64,000 bases of DNA, taken from assembly GCF_024734405.1 (NCBI RefSeq), contig NZ_CP059556.1, positions 496,001 to 560,000 on the forward strand. The letters run 5' to 3'. Position numbers and translations under genes: made by a program. The number at the start of each line of letters is the position of its first letter. Within the stretch, counting starts at the first letter, position 1. This DNA comes from Saccharopolyspora gregorii. GTDB lineage: Bacteria; Actinomycetota; Actinomycetes; Mycobacteriales; Pseudonocardiaceae. Positions 35,065-43,550 of the stretch are shown in pieces. Below the pieces are notes generated by a model. It saw nothing but the letters and a program-made list of their open reading frames with translations. It was not told the origin of the DNA and searched no databases.

Positions 35065-36336
35065 TCACTCGCCGAAGACCGGGGGAGCGGTGCGCGGCAT
35101 GTCGTTCAGCCACACGTCGTCCTGCTCCTCCAGCCAGCTCTCGTGTTCCTGGTCCTCGTCCCCGGCGCCCTTGGCACCGCGCCCGGCGCCACCGGCGCCC
35201 ATCGCACCCGCGCCACCGCGGCCGCCCGCACCGGCAGCGCCCGTGCCCGCACCACCGGCCGCGCCACCCGCGCCCGGAGTGCCGATGCCCGCACGGCCAC
35301 CGGCACCCGGCTGGTTCGCGCCGGCACCGACTCCCGCGCGGCCGCCCGAGCCGGCACCCGCGCCACCGGAACCCGCGCGGCCACCAGCACCGCCGGACCC
35401 GAGTCCGCTTCGGCCGCCCGCACCCGCGCCGCCGCTCCCGCCGGGACCACCCGGCAGGAAGCCGCCGCCGATACCGCCGACACCGCCGCCACCAGGTCCG
35501 GAACCCACGCCAGGGCCGCCGGGCACACCGATGCCGCCGGGCAACGAGCCACCGGCACCGCCGCCGCCACCGGGCGACCACGACGAACCGCTACCGGACG
35601 GACCTGAACCACCAGGCCCGAATCCTGCGCCGCTACCACCGCCGATACCCGCGGTACCGCCGCCCGCACCCGGCGAGCCGCCGGCCCCGACACCCATCGG
35701 CGAGTTGATCGCACCGCTGCGGTCGAAGGAGCTCTGGCCACCGTCGCCGTTCTGCGTCGGCGGCGGGTCGAACCGCGGGGGGTTCTGGACCTCGGGGCGG
35801 ATGGTGCTGTCGTAGGTCTCGTACGTCTGCTTCGCGGCTTCGGCCGCCTCAGTGGCCTCCCGTTCCTGCTGCTGCAGGTCGGTCTCACCGCCGACGAGGA
35901 AGGCACCGCCCTTTTCCAGGAGGTTGTCCGTCGCGTCGACCGGCTTCGGCTCCGGCATCGAGTTCCGGACGGTGAGGAACCCGTCGACCTGGCGGTCGAT
36001 CGACTCACCCGCGGCCTGCGAGGTCGACTGGGCGTTGGTGAGGAAGCTCGTCATCGGCTTCGTCGAGTTGCCGAACTGCTCGGCGGCCTTGCCCTCCCAC
36101 GCCACGTTCGCATCGCGGTTCGCGGTTTCGAGCAGTTCCATGGCGTTGCCGAAGTGCTCGCTGATCGAACCCTTCAGGTCATCGGCGGCACGGGACATCT
36201 CGTCCGGCCCGGCGCCCTCGGTGATCTGCTTGTACTTCTCGGGGTGGTTGAACCCCACCTTCTTCATGATCTCGTCGACGTTGCCGGAATCGATCGGCGT
36301 CACGAGCGCAACGCCGATCACGATGGGGGCGGTCAT
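35065..36336 (-). CDS. PPE-like WXG protein with glycine-rich C-terminus (ESX substrate candidate)
   Basis: A 423-residue protein. Residues 20-180 are a helical PPE/WXG100-type domain: a WEG motif at 80-82, heptad-like helices, and a YETYD (YxxxD) secretion signal at 172-176. Residues 200-390 are nearly pure Gly/Ala/Pro/Ser repeats (GGAGAGGRSGLGSGGAGG), reminiscent of PGRS domains. The acidic tail ends WLEEQDDVWLNDMPRTAPPVFGE-like. It probably pairs with the PE-like protein and is escorted by EspG. The neighbouring lipoproteins suggest a surface role. No ESX membrane core is in the window. Confidence 0.82.
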   Translation of the reverse strand: MTAPIVIGVALVTPIDSGNVDEIMKKVGFNHPEKYKQITEGAGPDEMSRAADDLKGSISEHFGNAMELLETANRDANVAWEGKAAEQFGNSTKPMTSFLTNAQSTSQAAGESIDRQVDGFLTVRNSMPEPKPVDATDNLLEKGGAFLVGGETDLQQQEREATEAAEAAKQTYETYDSTIRPEVQNPPRFDPPPTQNGDGGQSSFDRSGAINSPMGVGAGGSPGAGGGTAGIGGGSGAGFGPGGSGPSGSGSSWSPGGGGGAGGSLPGGIGVPGGPGVGSGPGGGGVGGIGGGFLPGGPGGSGGAGAGGRSGLGSGGAGGRAGSGGAGAGSGGRAGVGAGANQPGAGGRAGIGTPGAGGAAGGAGTGAAGAGGRGGAGAMGAGGAGRGAKGAGDEDQEHESWLEEQDDVWLNDMPRTAPPVFGE

Positions 36337-36372
36337 GTCGCAGCGTCCTTCGTCTAGTCGCCCGATCTCGGA

Positions 36373-36939
36373 TCAGGCGGGAGGAATGTTCTTGAGGACC
36401 TCGGCAGCGATCTTCTCGGCGTAGCCGCAGGCGTCGTCCATCTCGGGTGTGCCGCCGGAGTTCTTGGCGTAATAGACGTCGACGGATTGGGTGTCGGAGA
36501 CACCGACCGCGACCGTGCACAACGTGTCCGAGAAGTTGACCAGAACCGCCGGGTATCCGGCGACCTCGGTGGGTTCGAAGTTGTCGAAGTTGTCCTTGCG
36601 GGCGTGGGCAGCCGTCATGCCACCGTGGTTCGTGTTGATGGCGATCGATGTGTTGAGGACATCACCGTTGATATCGCACGCCGGTTCCTGGTATTCGCTG
36701 TCCGCTTGCTCGGTCTGTCCGTCCACCTGGAGGGCTGCTCGTTGCTCGGCCGTGAGCAGCTGACAGGCATCCTGGACACCCTTGAGGTTCTTCGGGTTCT
36801 GCACCGCCAGTGCGGGGTCGACGTTCTCCTTGCTCGGCGCGGCCTGCGGGGGCTGTTCCCCACCTCCGCCGACTGCGCACGAGGAGATCGCGGTGACCGC
36901 GAAGAAGGATGCGGCGAGCACGCTGGTGCGTCGTAGCAC
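36373..36939 (-). CDS. DUF3558 lipoprotein, paralogue 7 of 7 (in intact cassette)
   Basis: A 188-residue lipoprotein from 36939 with Cys21 in AISSC. It has all landmarks: DPALAVQNPKNLKGVQDACQLLTAEQ, PACDINGDVL, NTNHGGMTAAHARKDNFDNFEPTEVAGYPAVLV, and CGYAEKIAAEVLKNIPPA. It lies ten bases after the PE-like stop, whose TAAGGA supplies its ribosome site, and 36 bases before the PPE-like start. This is the cassette copy from which paralogue 3 was probably duplicated, or the reverse. Confidence 0.92.
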   Translation of the reverse strand: MLRRTSVLAASFFAVTAISSCAVGGGGEQPPQAAPSKENVDPALAVQNPKNLKGVQDACQLLTAEQRAALQVDGQTEQADSEYQEPACDINGDVLNTSIAINTNHGGMTAAHARKDNFDNFEPTEVAGYPAVLVNFSDTLCTVAVGVSDTQSVDVYYAKNSGGTPEMDDACGYAEKIAAEVLKNIPPA

Positions 36940-36949
36940 GGAAAAGTCC

Positions 36950-37303
36950 TTACGCCTGGTTCGGAGTGGCCGCGTCGTCCGCGGATCGGTAGTCCCGCTG
37001 GGCGGCCTTCAATTGATCGATCTGGTTCTGGATGTGCTTGCGGGCACCCGTGACGACCTGGGTGATGCCACCCTCCGAGTTCCCCATGAGCTTTTTGATC
37101 GACTCTGCGGCGCTCTTGCTCACCTCGTCGTCGCCCGGAGGCTTGAGGAAGCCCGAGCGGCTCACCGCTTGGAGTATCTTGTCCAACTCGTCCCGAGCAT
37201 CCTCGTACTTCGCGATCATGCCCGGGATCGCGTCCGTGTCGACGGAGAACGACGCCCCCGACGTCACGCCCCCGTTGTTCACGGTGGTGTTGATGGTGGC
37301 CAT
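36950..37303 (-). CDS. PE-like ESX (type VII) secreted protein
   Basis: A 117-residue helical protein. FSVDTDAIPGMIAKYEDARDELDKIL near residues 19-44 resembles the start of PE domains in Pseudonocardiaceae. PPGDDEVS follows in the turn. The C-terminal helix ends in DYRSADDAATP, carrying the YxxxD type VII secretion signal (Tyr105 to Asp109). It is the likely partner of the PPE-like protein. Its 3' end is duplicated several times across the array as remnants. Confidence 0.82.
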   Translation of the reverse strand: MATINTTVNNGGVTSGASFSVDTDAIPGMIAKYEDARDELDKILQAVSRSGFLKPPGDDEVSKSAAESIKKLMGNSEGGITQVVTGARKHIQNQIDQLKAAQRDYRSADDAATPNQA

Positions 37304-37332
37304 GCTGTCTTACCCCCTAGTGTCACGTAGCT

Positions 37333-37364
37333 CCGTGATCGGCCAGTAGCTTGCCAGATCACGG
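37333..37364 (-). terminator. Hairpin between espG and the PE-like gene
   Basis: CCGTGATC (37333-37340) and GATCACGG (37357-37364) are perfect arms around a 16-base loop with an inner GGC/GCC pair. It could end the espG transcript or be an operator in front of the PE-like gene. Confidence 0.45.
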
Positions 37365-37451
37365 GTGTGCGGTGCACCGATACGACGGTCTCCGGCCGCC
37401 GTTCGTTCCCCGCGGGCGGGCCGGATCACGCGTTCGGCCCAGCGGCGGGAG

Positions 37452-38243
37452 TCACCAGACCGACCGGCGCTGCGCGGCACCGGTGAGGTCGCCGAGGACA
37501 CGGCGGAAGGTGCCGACGTCGGCTCCGGCGACCATCCGCTGGTTCCCGGAGTTGTAGACGGAGACCCGGCCGCCTTCGACGTCGATGACCTGCACGGTGT
37601 GGTCGCCGCGGAACTCCTTGCGCTGCGCGTTCCACACGGTGACGCCGATCTGCCCGGCGCCGAGCTTGGTGCCGTCGAGCAGTTCGGTGGCCTTGCGGAA
37701 GTGCGCCACGTCCACCCCGCGGCCGCGCAGGCCCTGTTCGACGGCGCGCGGGTCGGTGATGCCCTTCTTCTCCACGTCGGCCATCACGGCGCGCAGCTCG
37801 CGGAGGTCGACGTTGACCGGCTTCATCTTCACCGGCGGGTGGTCGGGCAGCACCGAGACCAGGGCGGGCACGGAGTCCTCGGGGCGGACCCGCTCCAAGA
37901 CGTAGCGGTCGCCGTGCATCACGCTGCGGACCGCGACCCGGCCGGACTGGGAGACGGCGGCGCGCAGCTCGGTGCCCTTCTGCGCGGAGAACCGCAGGTC
38001 GAACTCGACGGCGGTGGAACCGTAGACCCCGATCAGGTCCCACACCTCGTCGTTCACCTGGTTCGCGCGGTCGATGAGGCCGCGCTGCCTGCATCGCGCG
38101 TCGGCGGCGTCCAGTTCGGCGTTGATGTCCTGCACCGGCGTGCCGTAGTGGCTGTACTGCAGGACCGGCGGCATCCGCTTCAGGCCTGCCCTGCTGACGA
38201 GGACCACGAATTCCAGGCGATCGACATCGAGCTTGGATGCCAC
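37452..38243 (-). CDS. espG: EspG-family ESX secretion chaperone
   Basis: A 263-residue cytosolic protein. The start KLDVDRLEFVVLVSRAGLKRMPPVLQ, the middle VYGSTAVEFDLRFSAQKGTELRAAV and the ending VSVYNSGNQRMVAGADVGTFRRVLGDL fit EspG, which binds PE/PPE dimers and keeps them soluble for secretion. GTG 38243 is chosen: GGGGAG lies six bases upstream; a TTG at 38249 is weaker. It heads the minus-strand cassette of ESX-associated genes and is separated from DUF2530 by 84 bases. No ecc or mycP gene is present here. Confidence 0.85.
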   Translation of the reverse strand: MASKLDVDRLEFVVLVSRAGLKRMPPVLQYSHYGTPVQDINAELDAADARCRQRGLIDRANQVNDEVWDLIGVYGSTAVEFDLRFSAQKGTELRAAVSQSGRVAVRSVMHGDRYVLERVRPEDSVPALVSVLPDHPPVKMKPVNVDLRELRAVMADVEKKGITDPRAVEQGLRGRGVDVAHFRKATELLDGTKLGAGQIGVTVWNAQRKEFRGDHTVQVIDVEGGRVSVYNSGNQRMVAGADVGTFRRVLGDLTGAAQRRSVW

Positions 38244-38327
38244 GCGCAACTCCCCAGTTGTCGGTACTTCGCGAGCAGCAGACTAGCGAACGGCCGAGTC
38301 GGGGAAGGTGGCTTTCCGCTATCGGAA

Positions 38328-38633
38328 CTAGCCGTCGAGCCCCGACAGCCCCTTCCACGCGCCGCGCGATCCGCGGCGTGACGCGGAGCGCTGCCAGCGG
38401 AACACCCCGTAGCCGATGAGGCCGAGCGCGAAGCCGGCCACGCAGGTCCAGAACTCGATGCCGCCGGGCGCGGTCGCGGCGAACAGCGCGACGCCGACGA
38501 GCCACAGCGCGGTCCCGGCCAGCACCACCGGTGTCGGCTGGGCCAGCCTGCGCGGCAGCGCGGGCACGGTGTGCGCCGGTTCGGGTGGTGTCGTCGCTGG
38601 TGAGGAGGGGGTGCGTGCGCTGTCTTCGGCCAC
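38328..38633 (-). CDS. DUF2530 small membrane protein
   Basis: A 101-residue protein with a Pro/Thr-rich N-terminus and two transmembrane helices (VVLAGTALWLVGVALFAA and WTCVAGFALGLIGYGVF), then a basic tail RWQRSASRRGSRGAW. This is the DUF2530 pattern (Rv0879c position). GTG 38633 starts it. Function unknown; it is divergent from the NCS2 permease gene. Confidence 0.8.
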   Translation of the reverse strand: MAEDSARTPSSPATTPPEPAHTVPALPRRLAQPTPVVLAGTALWLVGVALFAATAPGGIEFWTCVAGFALGLIGYGVFRWQRSASRRGSRGAWKGLSGLDG

Positions 38634-38677
38634 GTCGGGCAGGCTACCCCGGTAGTCGTGAGCGGGGTGAGGTAGTG

Positions 38678-40285
38678 ATGGCGGACAGGAATCCGGACGA
38701 TCCGCGCGCGGGGTCGAGCGGTGGCGCGGAAGAACCGCTGGGTAGTTCCGGCGAAGGCGCTCCGGAACCGGTCGCGGAGCGGAGCGGTCCGGGGGCGAGC
38801 TCCTCGGGTGCCGACGCGGCCGGGTCGGCGCGCACCGGAGCGGCGACCGGCGTGCTGGACCGGTACTTCAAGATCAGCGAGCGCGGTTCCTCGCTGAGCC
38901 GGGAGCTGCGGGGCGGGCTGGTCACCTTCGTCACCGTCGCCTACATCATCGTGCTGAACCCGCTGATCCTCGGCAGCTACTCCGCGGACTCGCCGACGGC
39001 GAAGCGGGACGTGCTCGGCCACGTGCTGACGGTGCCGCAGGTCGCCGCGAGCACCGCGCTGGTCGCCGGGGTGATGACGCTGCTGTTCGGCCTGGTGGCG
39101 AACTACCCGTTCGCGATCGCGGCGGGCCTGGGCATCAACACGCTGCTCGCCGTCACCATCGCCCAGCAGGTCAGCTGGCCGGAGGCGATGGGCCTGGTGG
39201 TGGTGGACGGGCTGGTGATCCTGGTGCTGGTCGCCACCGGGTTCCGCACCGCCGTGTTCAACGCGGTGCCGCCCGAGCTGAAGGCGGCGATCGCGGTCGG
39301 CATCGGCCTGTTCATCAGCTTCGTCGGGCTCGTCGACGCCGGGTTCGTGCGCAGGCTGCCGGACGCGGCGAACACGACGGTGCCGGTGGGGCTGGGCATC
39401 GACGGTTCGATCGCGTCGTGGCCGACGGCGGTGTTCGCGTTCGGGCTGGTGCTCACCGGGATCCTGGTGGCGCGCAAGGTGCGCGGCGGCATCCTGATCG
39501 CCATCGTGATCAACACGGTGGTGGCGATCGTCGTCGAGGCGCTGGTGCACGCGGGCCCGTCCGAGGGCACCGATCCGCACGGCTGGAACCTCGGCTACCC
39601 GGCGCCGCCCGCGGAGATCTTCGGGCTGCCGGACCTGTCGCTGGTCGGGGACATCTCGTTCGGCGCGTGGACGCGGCTGCCCGCGCTGGCCGCGGCGATG
39701 CTGGTGTTCACCCTGGTGCTGGCGAACTTCTTCGACGCGATGGGCACCATGACCGGCCTCGGCAAGGAGGCCGGGCTCGCCGACCGCAAGGGCAACCTGC
39801 CCGGCATCGGCAAGGCGCTGGCGGTGGAAGGCGTCGGTGCCGTCGCGGGCGGGGTCGGGTCGGCCAGCTCCAACACGGTGTTCGTGGAATCCGCGTCCGG
39901 CATCGCCGAGGGTGCGCGCACCGGGCTGGCGAACGTGGTCACCGGGCTGCTGTTCCTCGCGGCCATGTTCTTCACCCCGCTCTACAGCGTCATCCCGGTG
40001 GAAGCGGCGGCTCCGGCGCTGGTCGTGGTGGGCGCGATGATGCTCGGGCAGATCCGCGACGTGGACCTGTCCGACTTCGCCAAGGCGCTGCCCGCGTTCC
40101 TCACCATCGTCGTCATGCCGTTCACCTACTCGATCGCGAACGGCATCGGGGTCGGGTTCATCTGCTACGTGCTGCTGCACGCCGCCACCGGCCGGGTCCG
40201 GCAGGTGCACCCGCTGATGTGGGTAGTGTCGGCCGCGTTCGTCCTCTACTTCGCCGCAGACCCGGTCTCCGCGCTGTTCGCCTGA
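38678..40285 (+). CDS. NCS2 family (AzgA-type) purine permease
   Basis: A 535-residue transporter with about 12 to 14 hydrophobic segments. The first 55 residues are hydrophilic and variable. Family signatures: TFVTVAYIIVLNPLIL, ANYPFAIAAGLGINTLLA, LVLANFFDAMGTMTGLGKEAGL, and VGSASSNTVFVESASGIAEGARTG. This places it with the adenine/guanine/hypoxanthine permeases. ATG 38678 has GAGG seven bases upstream. A palindromic repeat lies just after its stop. Confidence 0.92.
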   Translation: MADRNPDDPRAGSSGGAEEPLGSSGEGAPEPVAERSGPGASSSGADAAGSARTGAATGVLDRYFKISERGSSLSRELRGGLVTFVTVAYIIVLNPLILGSYSADSPTAKRDVLGHVLTVPQVAASTALVAGVMTLLFGLVANYPFAIAAGLGINTLLAVTIAQQVSWPEAMGLVVVDGLVILVLVATGFRTAVFNAVPPELKAAIAVGIGLFISFVGLVDAGFVRRLPDAANTTVPVGLGIDGSIASWPTAVFAFGLVLTGILVARKVRGGILIAIVINTVVAIVVEALVHAGPSEGTDPHGWNLGYPAPPAEIFGLPDLSLVGDISFGAWTRLPALAAAMLVFTLVLANFFDAMGTMTGLGKEAGLADRKGNLPGIGKALAVEGVGAVAGGVGSASSNTVFVESASGIAEGARTGLANVVTGLLFLAAMFFTPLYSVIPVEAAAPALVVVGAMMLGQIRDVDLSDFAKALPAFLTIVVMPFTYSIANGIGVGFICYVLLHAATGRVRQVHPLMWVVSAAFVLYFAADPVSALFA

Positions 40286-40318
40286 CGTCCGGGGTCCCCG
40301 CTTCTGCCGCGTCAGTGG

Positions 40319-40472
40319 TCGGGTGGCGGAACCTCAGCTGCCTTCTCGCTGCGGGATCGTTTTCGCAGGTGGCTCCGCCACATGAGAAAACGCTGTCCTC
40401 GTGAGAAGGCAGCTGAGAACCCGCGGGTGGTCCGGTTGCTTGCTGGGTCTCCGCTCATCGCCGCTGACAGGA
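40319..40472 (+). repeat. Palindromic intergenic repeat, copy 2 (inverted relative to copy 1)
   Basis: The element reads GGTGGCGGAACCTCAGCTG and onward, the same as copy 1 on the other strand, except that the long stem reads AGCTGCCTTCTC with GAGAAGGCAGCT instead of AGCGCCCTCCTC with GAGGAGGGCGCT. Both stem strands changed together, so pairing is kept. It starts about 35 bases after the permease stop. The outer right arm has decayed (GGTCCGG). Confidence 0.88.
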
Positions 40473-40610
40473 CGGTGCTAGGGCTTGCGGGTGCTCCTGG
40501 AGATCGGAAAAAGGGGCGTTCCGGGGTCGTGCGGGGCGGGGCGGGCACTATGCTCCGCGCATCGCGCCCGACAGCGGGCCGAATGTCCGAAATGTCGTCA
40601 AGTAGTTTGG

Positions 40611-40616
40611 TAGACT
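40611..40616 (+). promoter_or_regulatory. Candidate -10 element of a leaderless marR promoter
   Basis: TAGACT lies seven bases before GTG 40623, so a transcript starting at the usual distance would begin at the start codon itself. No good -35 and no ribosome site are visible. Leaderless starts are common in actinobacteria. Confidence 0.4.
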
Positions 40617-40622
40617 AACGAC

Positions 40623-41057
40623 GTGTCCGAGATCGCTGAACGGGAGCGCACGCTGGCCACCCGGTTGCGGATGGCCTCCGTCCGCCTCAACCGCAGGCTG
40701 CGGGCGCAGAGCACCGACTCCGTCGTCACGCTCTCCCAGCTGTCCGCGCTGTCCTGCCTCTACAAGGCCGGGGCGATGACTCCGGGCACGCTCGCGGCGA
40801 AGGAAGGCGTGCAGCCGCCCTCGATGACCAGGGTCATCGCGGCGCTCGAAGGCCTCGGCCTGGTGGTGCGCACCCCGCACCCCACCGACGGGCGGCAGGC
40901 CGTCGTGGACCTCACCGACGCGGGCCGCGCCCGCATCGAAGAGGAGATCTCCGCCCGCGAGCGCTGGCTGGACGTCCAGCTGGCCGAACTCACCAGGGAC
41001 GAACGCGCGACCTTGAGTCACGCGGCCGAGATCATGGAACGGATCTCGCAGCGCTAG
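40623..41057 (+). CDS. MarR family transcriptional regulator
   Basis: A 144-residue winged-helix regulator: LSQLSALSCLYKAGAMTPGTLAAKEGVQPPSMTRVIAALEGLG is the HTH, and VVRTPHPTDGRQAVVDLT the wing. The length fits. It corresponds to Rv0880. It probably represses itself and perhaps the downstream MFS gene, which starts 22 bases after its stop, in the usual way of MarR-exporter pairs. The ligand is unknown. Confidence 0.92.
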   Translation: MSEIAERERTLATRLRMASVRLNRRLRAQSTDSVVTLSQLSALSCLYKAGAMTPGTLAAKEGVQPPSMTRVIAALEGLGLVVRTPHPTDGRQAVVDLTDAGRARIEEEISARERWLDVQLAELTRDERATLSHAAEIMERISQR

Positions 41058-41079
41058 GAGGGAGCTGAGCACGTCGGCG

Positions 41080-42552
41080 GTGCCAGAGGAATCGCCGCAC
41101 CCGTCGGGGTCCGACCCGGCCGGTGCGAGCCGCACGTCCACCGGCGAGCTCGGCGCACTCCCCGGTGCGTCCGCGGCCGCGCGCGCCGGTGATCCGGAAC
41201 CGGCGGCCGCTCGCGGGCGGGCCGGAGGTCCGCCCGGCGACCCCGGGCAGGAGAGCGACCCCGGGCCGGACGGCGACCAGCGGCCCGGCGGACCGCCGGC
41301 CGGGGAGACCGGCACCGGCGGCGGCATGTTCGGCTCGCTGCGGGTGCGCAACTACCGCTACTACGCGGCGGGCCAGGTCGTCTCGCTCACCGGCACCTGG
41401 ATGCAGCGGGCCGCGCAGGACTGGCTCGTGCTGGAGCTCTCCGGCGGCAGCCCCGGCGCGCTCGGCGTGGCCGTCGCGCTGCAGTTCCTGCCGACGCTGC
41501 TGCTGACGCTGTGGGCGGGCACCGCCGCCGACCGGTTCGACAAGCGGCGGCTGCTGGTCGCCACCCAGACGGCGCTCGGTGCCTGCGGGCTGCTGCTCGG
41601 ACTGCTCGACGTGTCCGGTTCGGCGCAGCTCTGGCAGGTGTACGCGCTGTGCTTCGTGCTCGGCTGCTTCGCGGCGGTGGACGCGCCGGTGCGGCAGTCG
41701 TTCGTCGTCGAGATGGTCGGCCCCGCGCAGCTCACCAACGCCGTTGCGCTGAACTCGATGACGTTCAACCTGGCGCGGATCGTCGGGCCCGCCATCGCCG
41801 GGCTGCTCATCACCGCGATCGGCACCGGGTGGGTGTTCATCGCCAACGGCATCAGCTCGGCCGCCGTGGTCGGTGGGCTGCTGCTGATGAACGTGGCGCG
41901 GCTGCACCGCAGCGAACCGGTGCCGAAGGAGCGCGGCCAGGTGCGGGCGGGGCTGCGCTACGTGCTGGGGCGCCCCGACCTGGTGGCGGTGATGGTGCTG
42001 GTGTTCTGCGTCAGCACCTTCGGCATGAACTTCGAGAGCACCTTCGCGGTGATCGCCCGCAACGTGTTCGACCGCGACGCCGACGGCTACGGGCTGCTGA
42101 TCACGATGCTCGCCGTCGGCACCCTCTCCGGCGCCACGCTCGCCGCTCGCCGCAGCAGGAGGTCCGGGTCGCGGCTGCGGCTGATGGTGCTGGGGGCGGG
42201 TGCGTTCGGGCTGCTGGAGGCGGTCGGTTCGCTGATGCCGTCGTACTGGTCGTTCGCGGTGATGCTGGTGCCGGTCGGGGTCGCGGTGATGACCTTCACG
42301 ACCAGCGCGAACTCCACGGTGCAGCTGGCGGTGGAGCCGTCGATGCGCGGTCGCGTGATGGGGCTGTACATGCTGCTGTTCCTCGGCGGGAAACCGGTGG
42401 GCGGGCTCGCGTCGGGCTGGCTGGCCGAGGTGCTGGGCCCGCGGTCGCCGCTGCTGCTGGGCGGGCTGGCGTCGCTGGTCGCGGCGGTGGTGTGCGGGGT
42501 GCTGCTGCGCCGCCGGAGATCGGGGGTTGCGGACCCTGGGAGGTTAGGCTAA
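41080..42552 (+). CDS. MFS transporter (MFS_3 / enterobactin exporter-like)
   Basis: A 490-residue membrane carrier. The first 83 residues are hydrophilic Gly/Pro/Glu-rich. The carrier begins FGSLRVRNYRYYAAGQVVSLTGTWMQRAAQDWLVLEL, typical of the MFS_3 group, with about 10 to 12 helices and AGTAADRFDKRRLL as the loop 2-3 motif. Expected drug or siderophore efflux; the substrate is not known. GTG 41080 is used; a true start nearer the GGAGGG at 41059 is possible. An IdeR-type box overlaps its 3' end. Confidence 0.88.
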   Translation: MPEESPHPSGSDPAGASRTSTGELGALPGASAAARAGDPEPAAARGRAGGPPGDPGQESDPGPDGDQRPGGPPAGETGTGGGMFGSLRVRNYRYYAAGQVVSLTGTWMQRAAQDWLVLELSGGSPGALGVAVALQFLPTLLLTLWAGTAADRFDKRRLLVATQTALGACGLLLGLLDVSGSAQLWQVYALCFVLGCFAAVDAPVRQSFVVEMVGPAQLTNAVALNSMTFNLARIVGPAIAGLLITAIGTGWVFIANGISSAAVVGGLLLMNVARLHRSEPVPKERGQVRAGLRYVLGRPDLVAVMVLVFCVSTFGMNFESTFAVIARNVFDRDADGYGLLITMLAVGTLSGATLAARRSRRSGSRLRLMVLGAGAFGLLEAVGSLMPSYWSFAVMLVPVGVAVMTFTTSANSTVQLAVEPSMRGRVMGLYMLLFLGGKPVGGLASGWLAEVLGPRSPLLLGGLASLVAAVVCGVLLRRRRSGVADPGRLG

Positions 42553-42557
42553 CCTAA
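42539..42557 (+). promoter_or_regulatory. IdeR/DtxR-type iron box
   Basis: GGAGGTTAGGCTAACCTAA matches the 19-base IdeR/DtxR consensus at 17 positions and contains a perfect AGGTTAG-G-CTAACCT palindrome. It overlaps the last codons of the MFS gene, followed by AT-rich TAATACATG. The nearest plus-strand gene is far away, so the target is not obvious. Confidence 0.82.
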
Positions 42558-42606
42558 TACATGTCCGCTTCGTGGTGGGAGCGGCAGTCAGTTCGGGAAC
42601 AGAGCG

Positions 42607-42633
42607 GGCCCCGTCTCCTCCGGGAGGCGGGGC
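42607..42633. terminator. Hairpin downstream of the iron box
   Basis: GCCCCGTCTCC pairs with GGAGGCGGGGC (one G-T pair), loop TCCG. It follows the MFS stop and the iron box by 50 to 60 bases, so it could end a short iron-regulated transcript or the MFS message. Confidence 0.6.
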
Positions 42634-42694
42634 TCGTTCGCGTTCGGGGCCCGTTCCCGTCCGAGGCCGAACGGGCAGGTCGGGGGTCGGACAG

Positions 42695-42730
42695 CACTTC
42701 GGGGCCCTCCCGGAGGAAGGCCCCGAAGTG
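42695..42730. terminator. Terminator hairpin between MFS and sod genes
   Basis: A perfect 12-bp stem (42695-42706 with 42719-42730) with a 12-base loop, 65 bases past the sod stop on the minus strand. It probably ends the sod transcript. Confidence 0.75.
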
Positions 42731-42794
42731 TCGGCAGCTTCGCTTGTCGGAGCATCCACCGCCGGTCCGTGGTCCCGCGCGGCCGCGGGAAGGC

Positions 42795-43424
42795 TCAGGC
42801 GGTGGGCAGGCGCAGTCCGTTGTAACCGGCGCGGGCGTCGGCGAACCGCTTGCCGACCTCGTCCCAGTTCACGACGTTCCACAACTGCTTGACGTAGTCC
42901 GCCTTCACGTTCTTGTACTGCAGGTAGTAGGCGTGCTCCCAGATGTCGAACACCAGCAGCGGCGTGGTGGCGATCGACAGGTTCGAGTGGTGGTCCCGCA
43001 GCTGCTGCGTGATCAACCGCTGACCCACCGGGTCCCACGCCAGCACGCCCCACCCGTTGCCCTGGATCGTGGTCGACACGGCCTCCAGCTGGGCGCGGAA
43101 CTTGTCGAACGACCCGAAGTCCTGGTCGATGGCCGCCGCCAGCTCGCCGGTCGGCTTGTCCCCGCCGTTCGGCGAGAGGATCTTCCACCACACCAGGTGC
43201 AGCGAGTGCCCGGCCAGGTTGAACGCCAGCGTCGTCTCCAGGCCGACGATCGACCCGAAGTCGCCCTTGTCCCGCGCCTCGGCGATCTTCTCGATCGTGT
43301 CGTTGGCGCCCTTGACGTAGGTCGCGTGGTGCTTGCTGTGGTGCAGCTCGTTGATCTCACCCGAGATCGCGGGCTCCAGCGCCGAGTAGTCGTAGTCCAA
43401 CTCGGGCAGCACGTACTGAGCCAT
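42795..43424 (-). CDS. sodA: Superoxide dismutase, Fe/Mn family
   Basis: A 209-residue enzyme that dismutates superoxide. [34 protein letters not shown] is the N-domain with the first metal His. [16 protein letters not shown] carries the second, and [13 protein letters not shown] contains the Asp and His of the C-domain. There is no signal peptide. ATG 43424 is natural. Fe or Mn use cannot be decided by eye. An iron box and hairpins lie just beyond its 3' end, hinting at iron-linked control. Confidence 0.95.
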   Translation of the reverse strand: MAQYVLPELDYDYSALEPAISGEINELHHSKHHATYVKGANDTIEKIAEARDKGDFGSIVGLETTLAFNLAGHSLHLVWWKILSPNGGDKPTGELAAAIDQDFGSFDKFRAQLEAVSTTIQGNGWGVLAWDPVGQRLITQQLRDHHSNLSIATTPLLVFDIWEHAYYLQYKNVKADYVKQLWNVVNWDEVGKRFADARAGYNGLRLPTA

Positions 43425-43550
43425 GGAGCGTCTCCCTGTGCGCGTATCGCTGTCAGCAGTCTCTAGCAATTGCAATCTAGTGGCAACAGCTGGGCGGCTG
43501 CATTCCGGCCCGGGTTGATCTCAGTCACCGGGATCGCGCGCGGGCCCGCA

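Noticed and set aside
38180-40210. A 676-codon minus-strand frame
   Set aside because: It covers the NCS2 permease on the other strand, whose membrane helices and signatures are clear.
42561-43466. Plus-strand open frame after the iron box
   Set aside because: It runs through two hairpins and over the sod gene in antisense, with no ribosome site and no family pattern.
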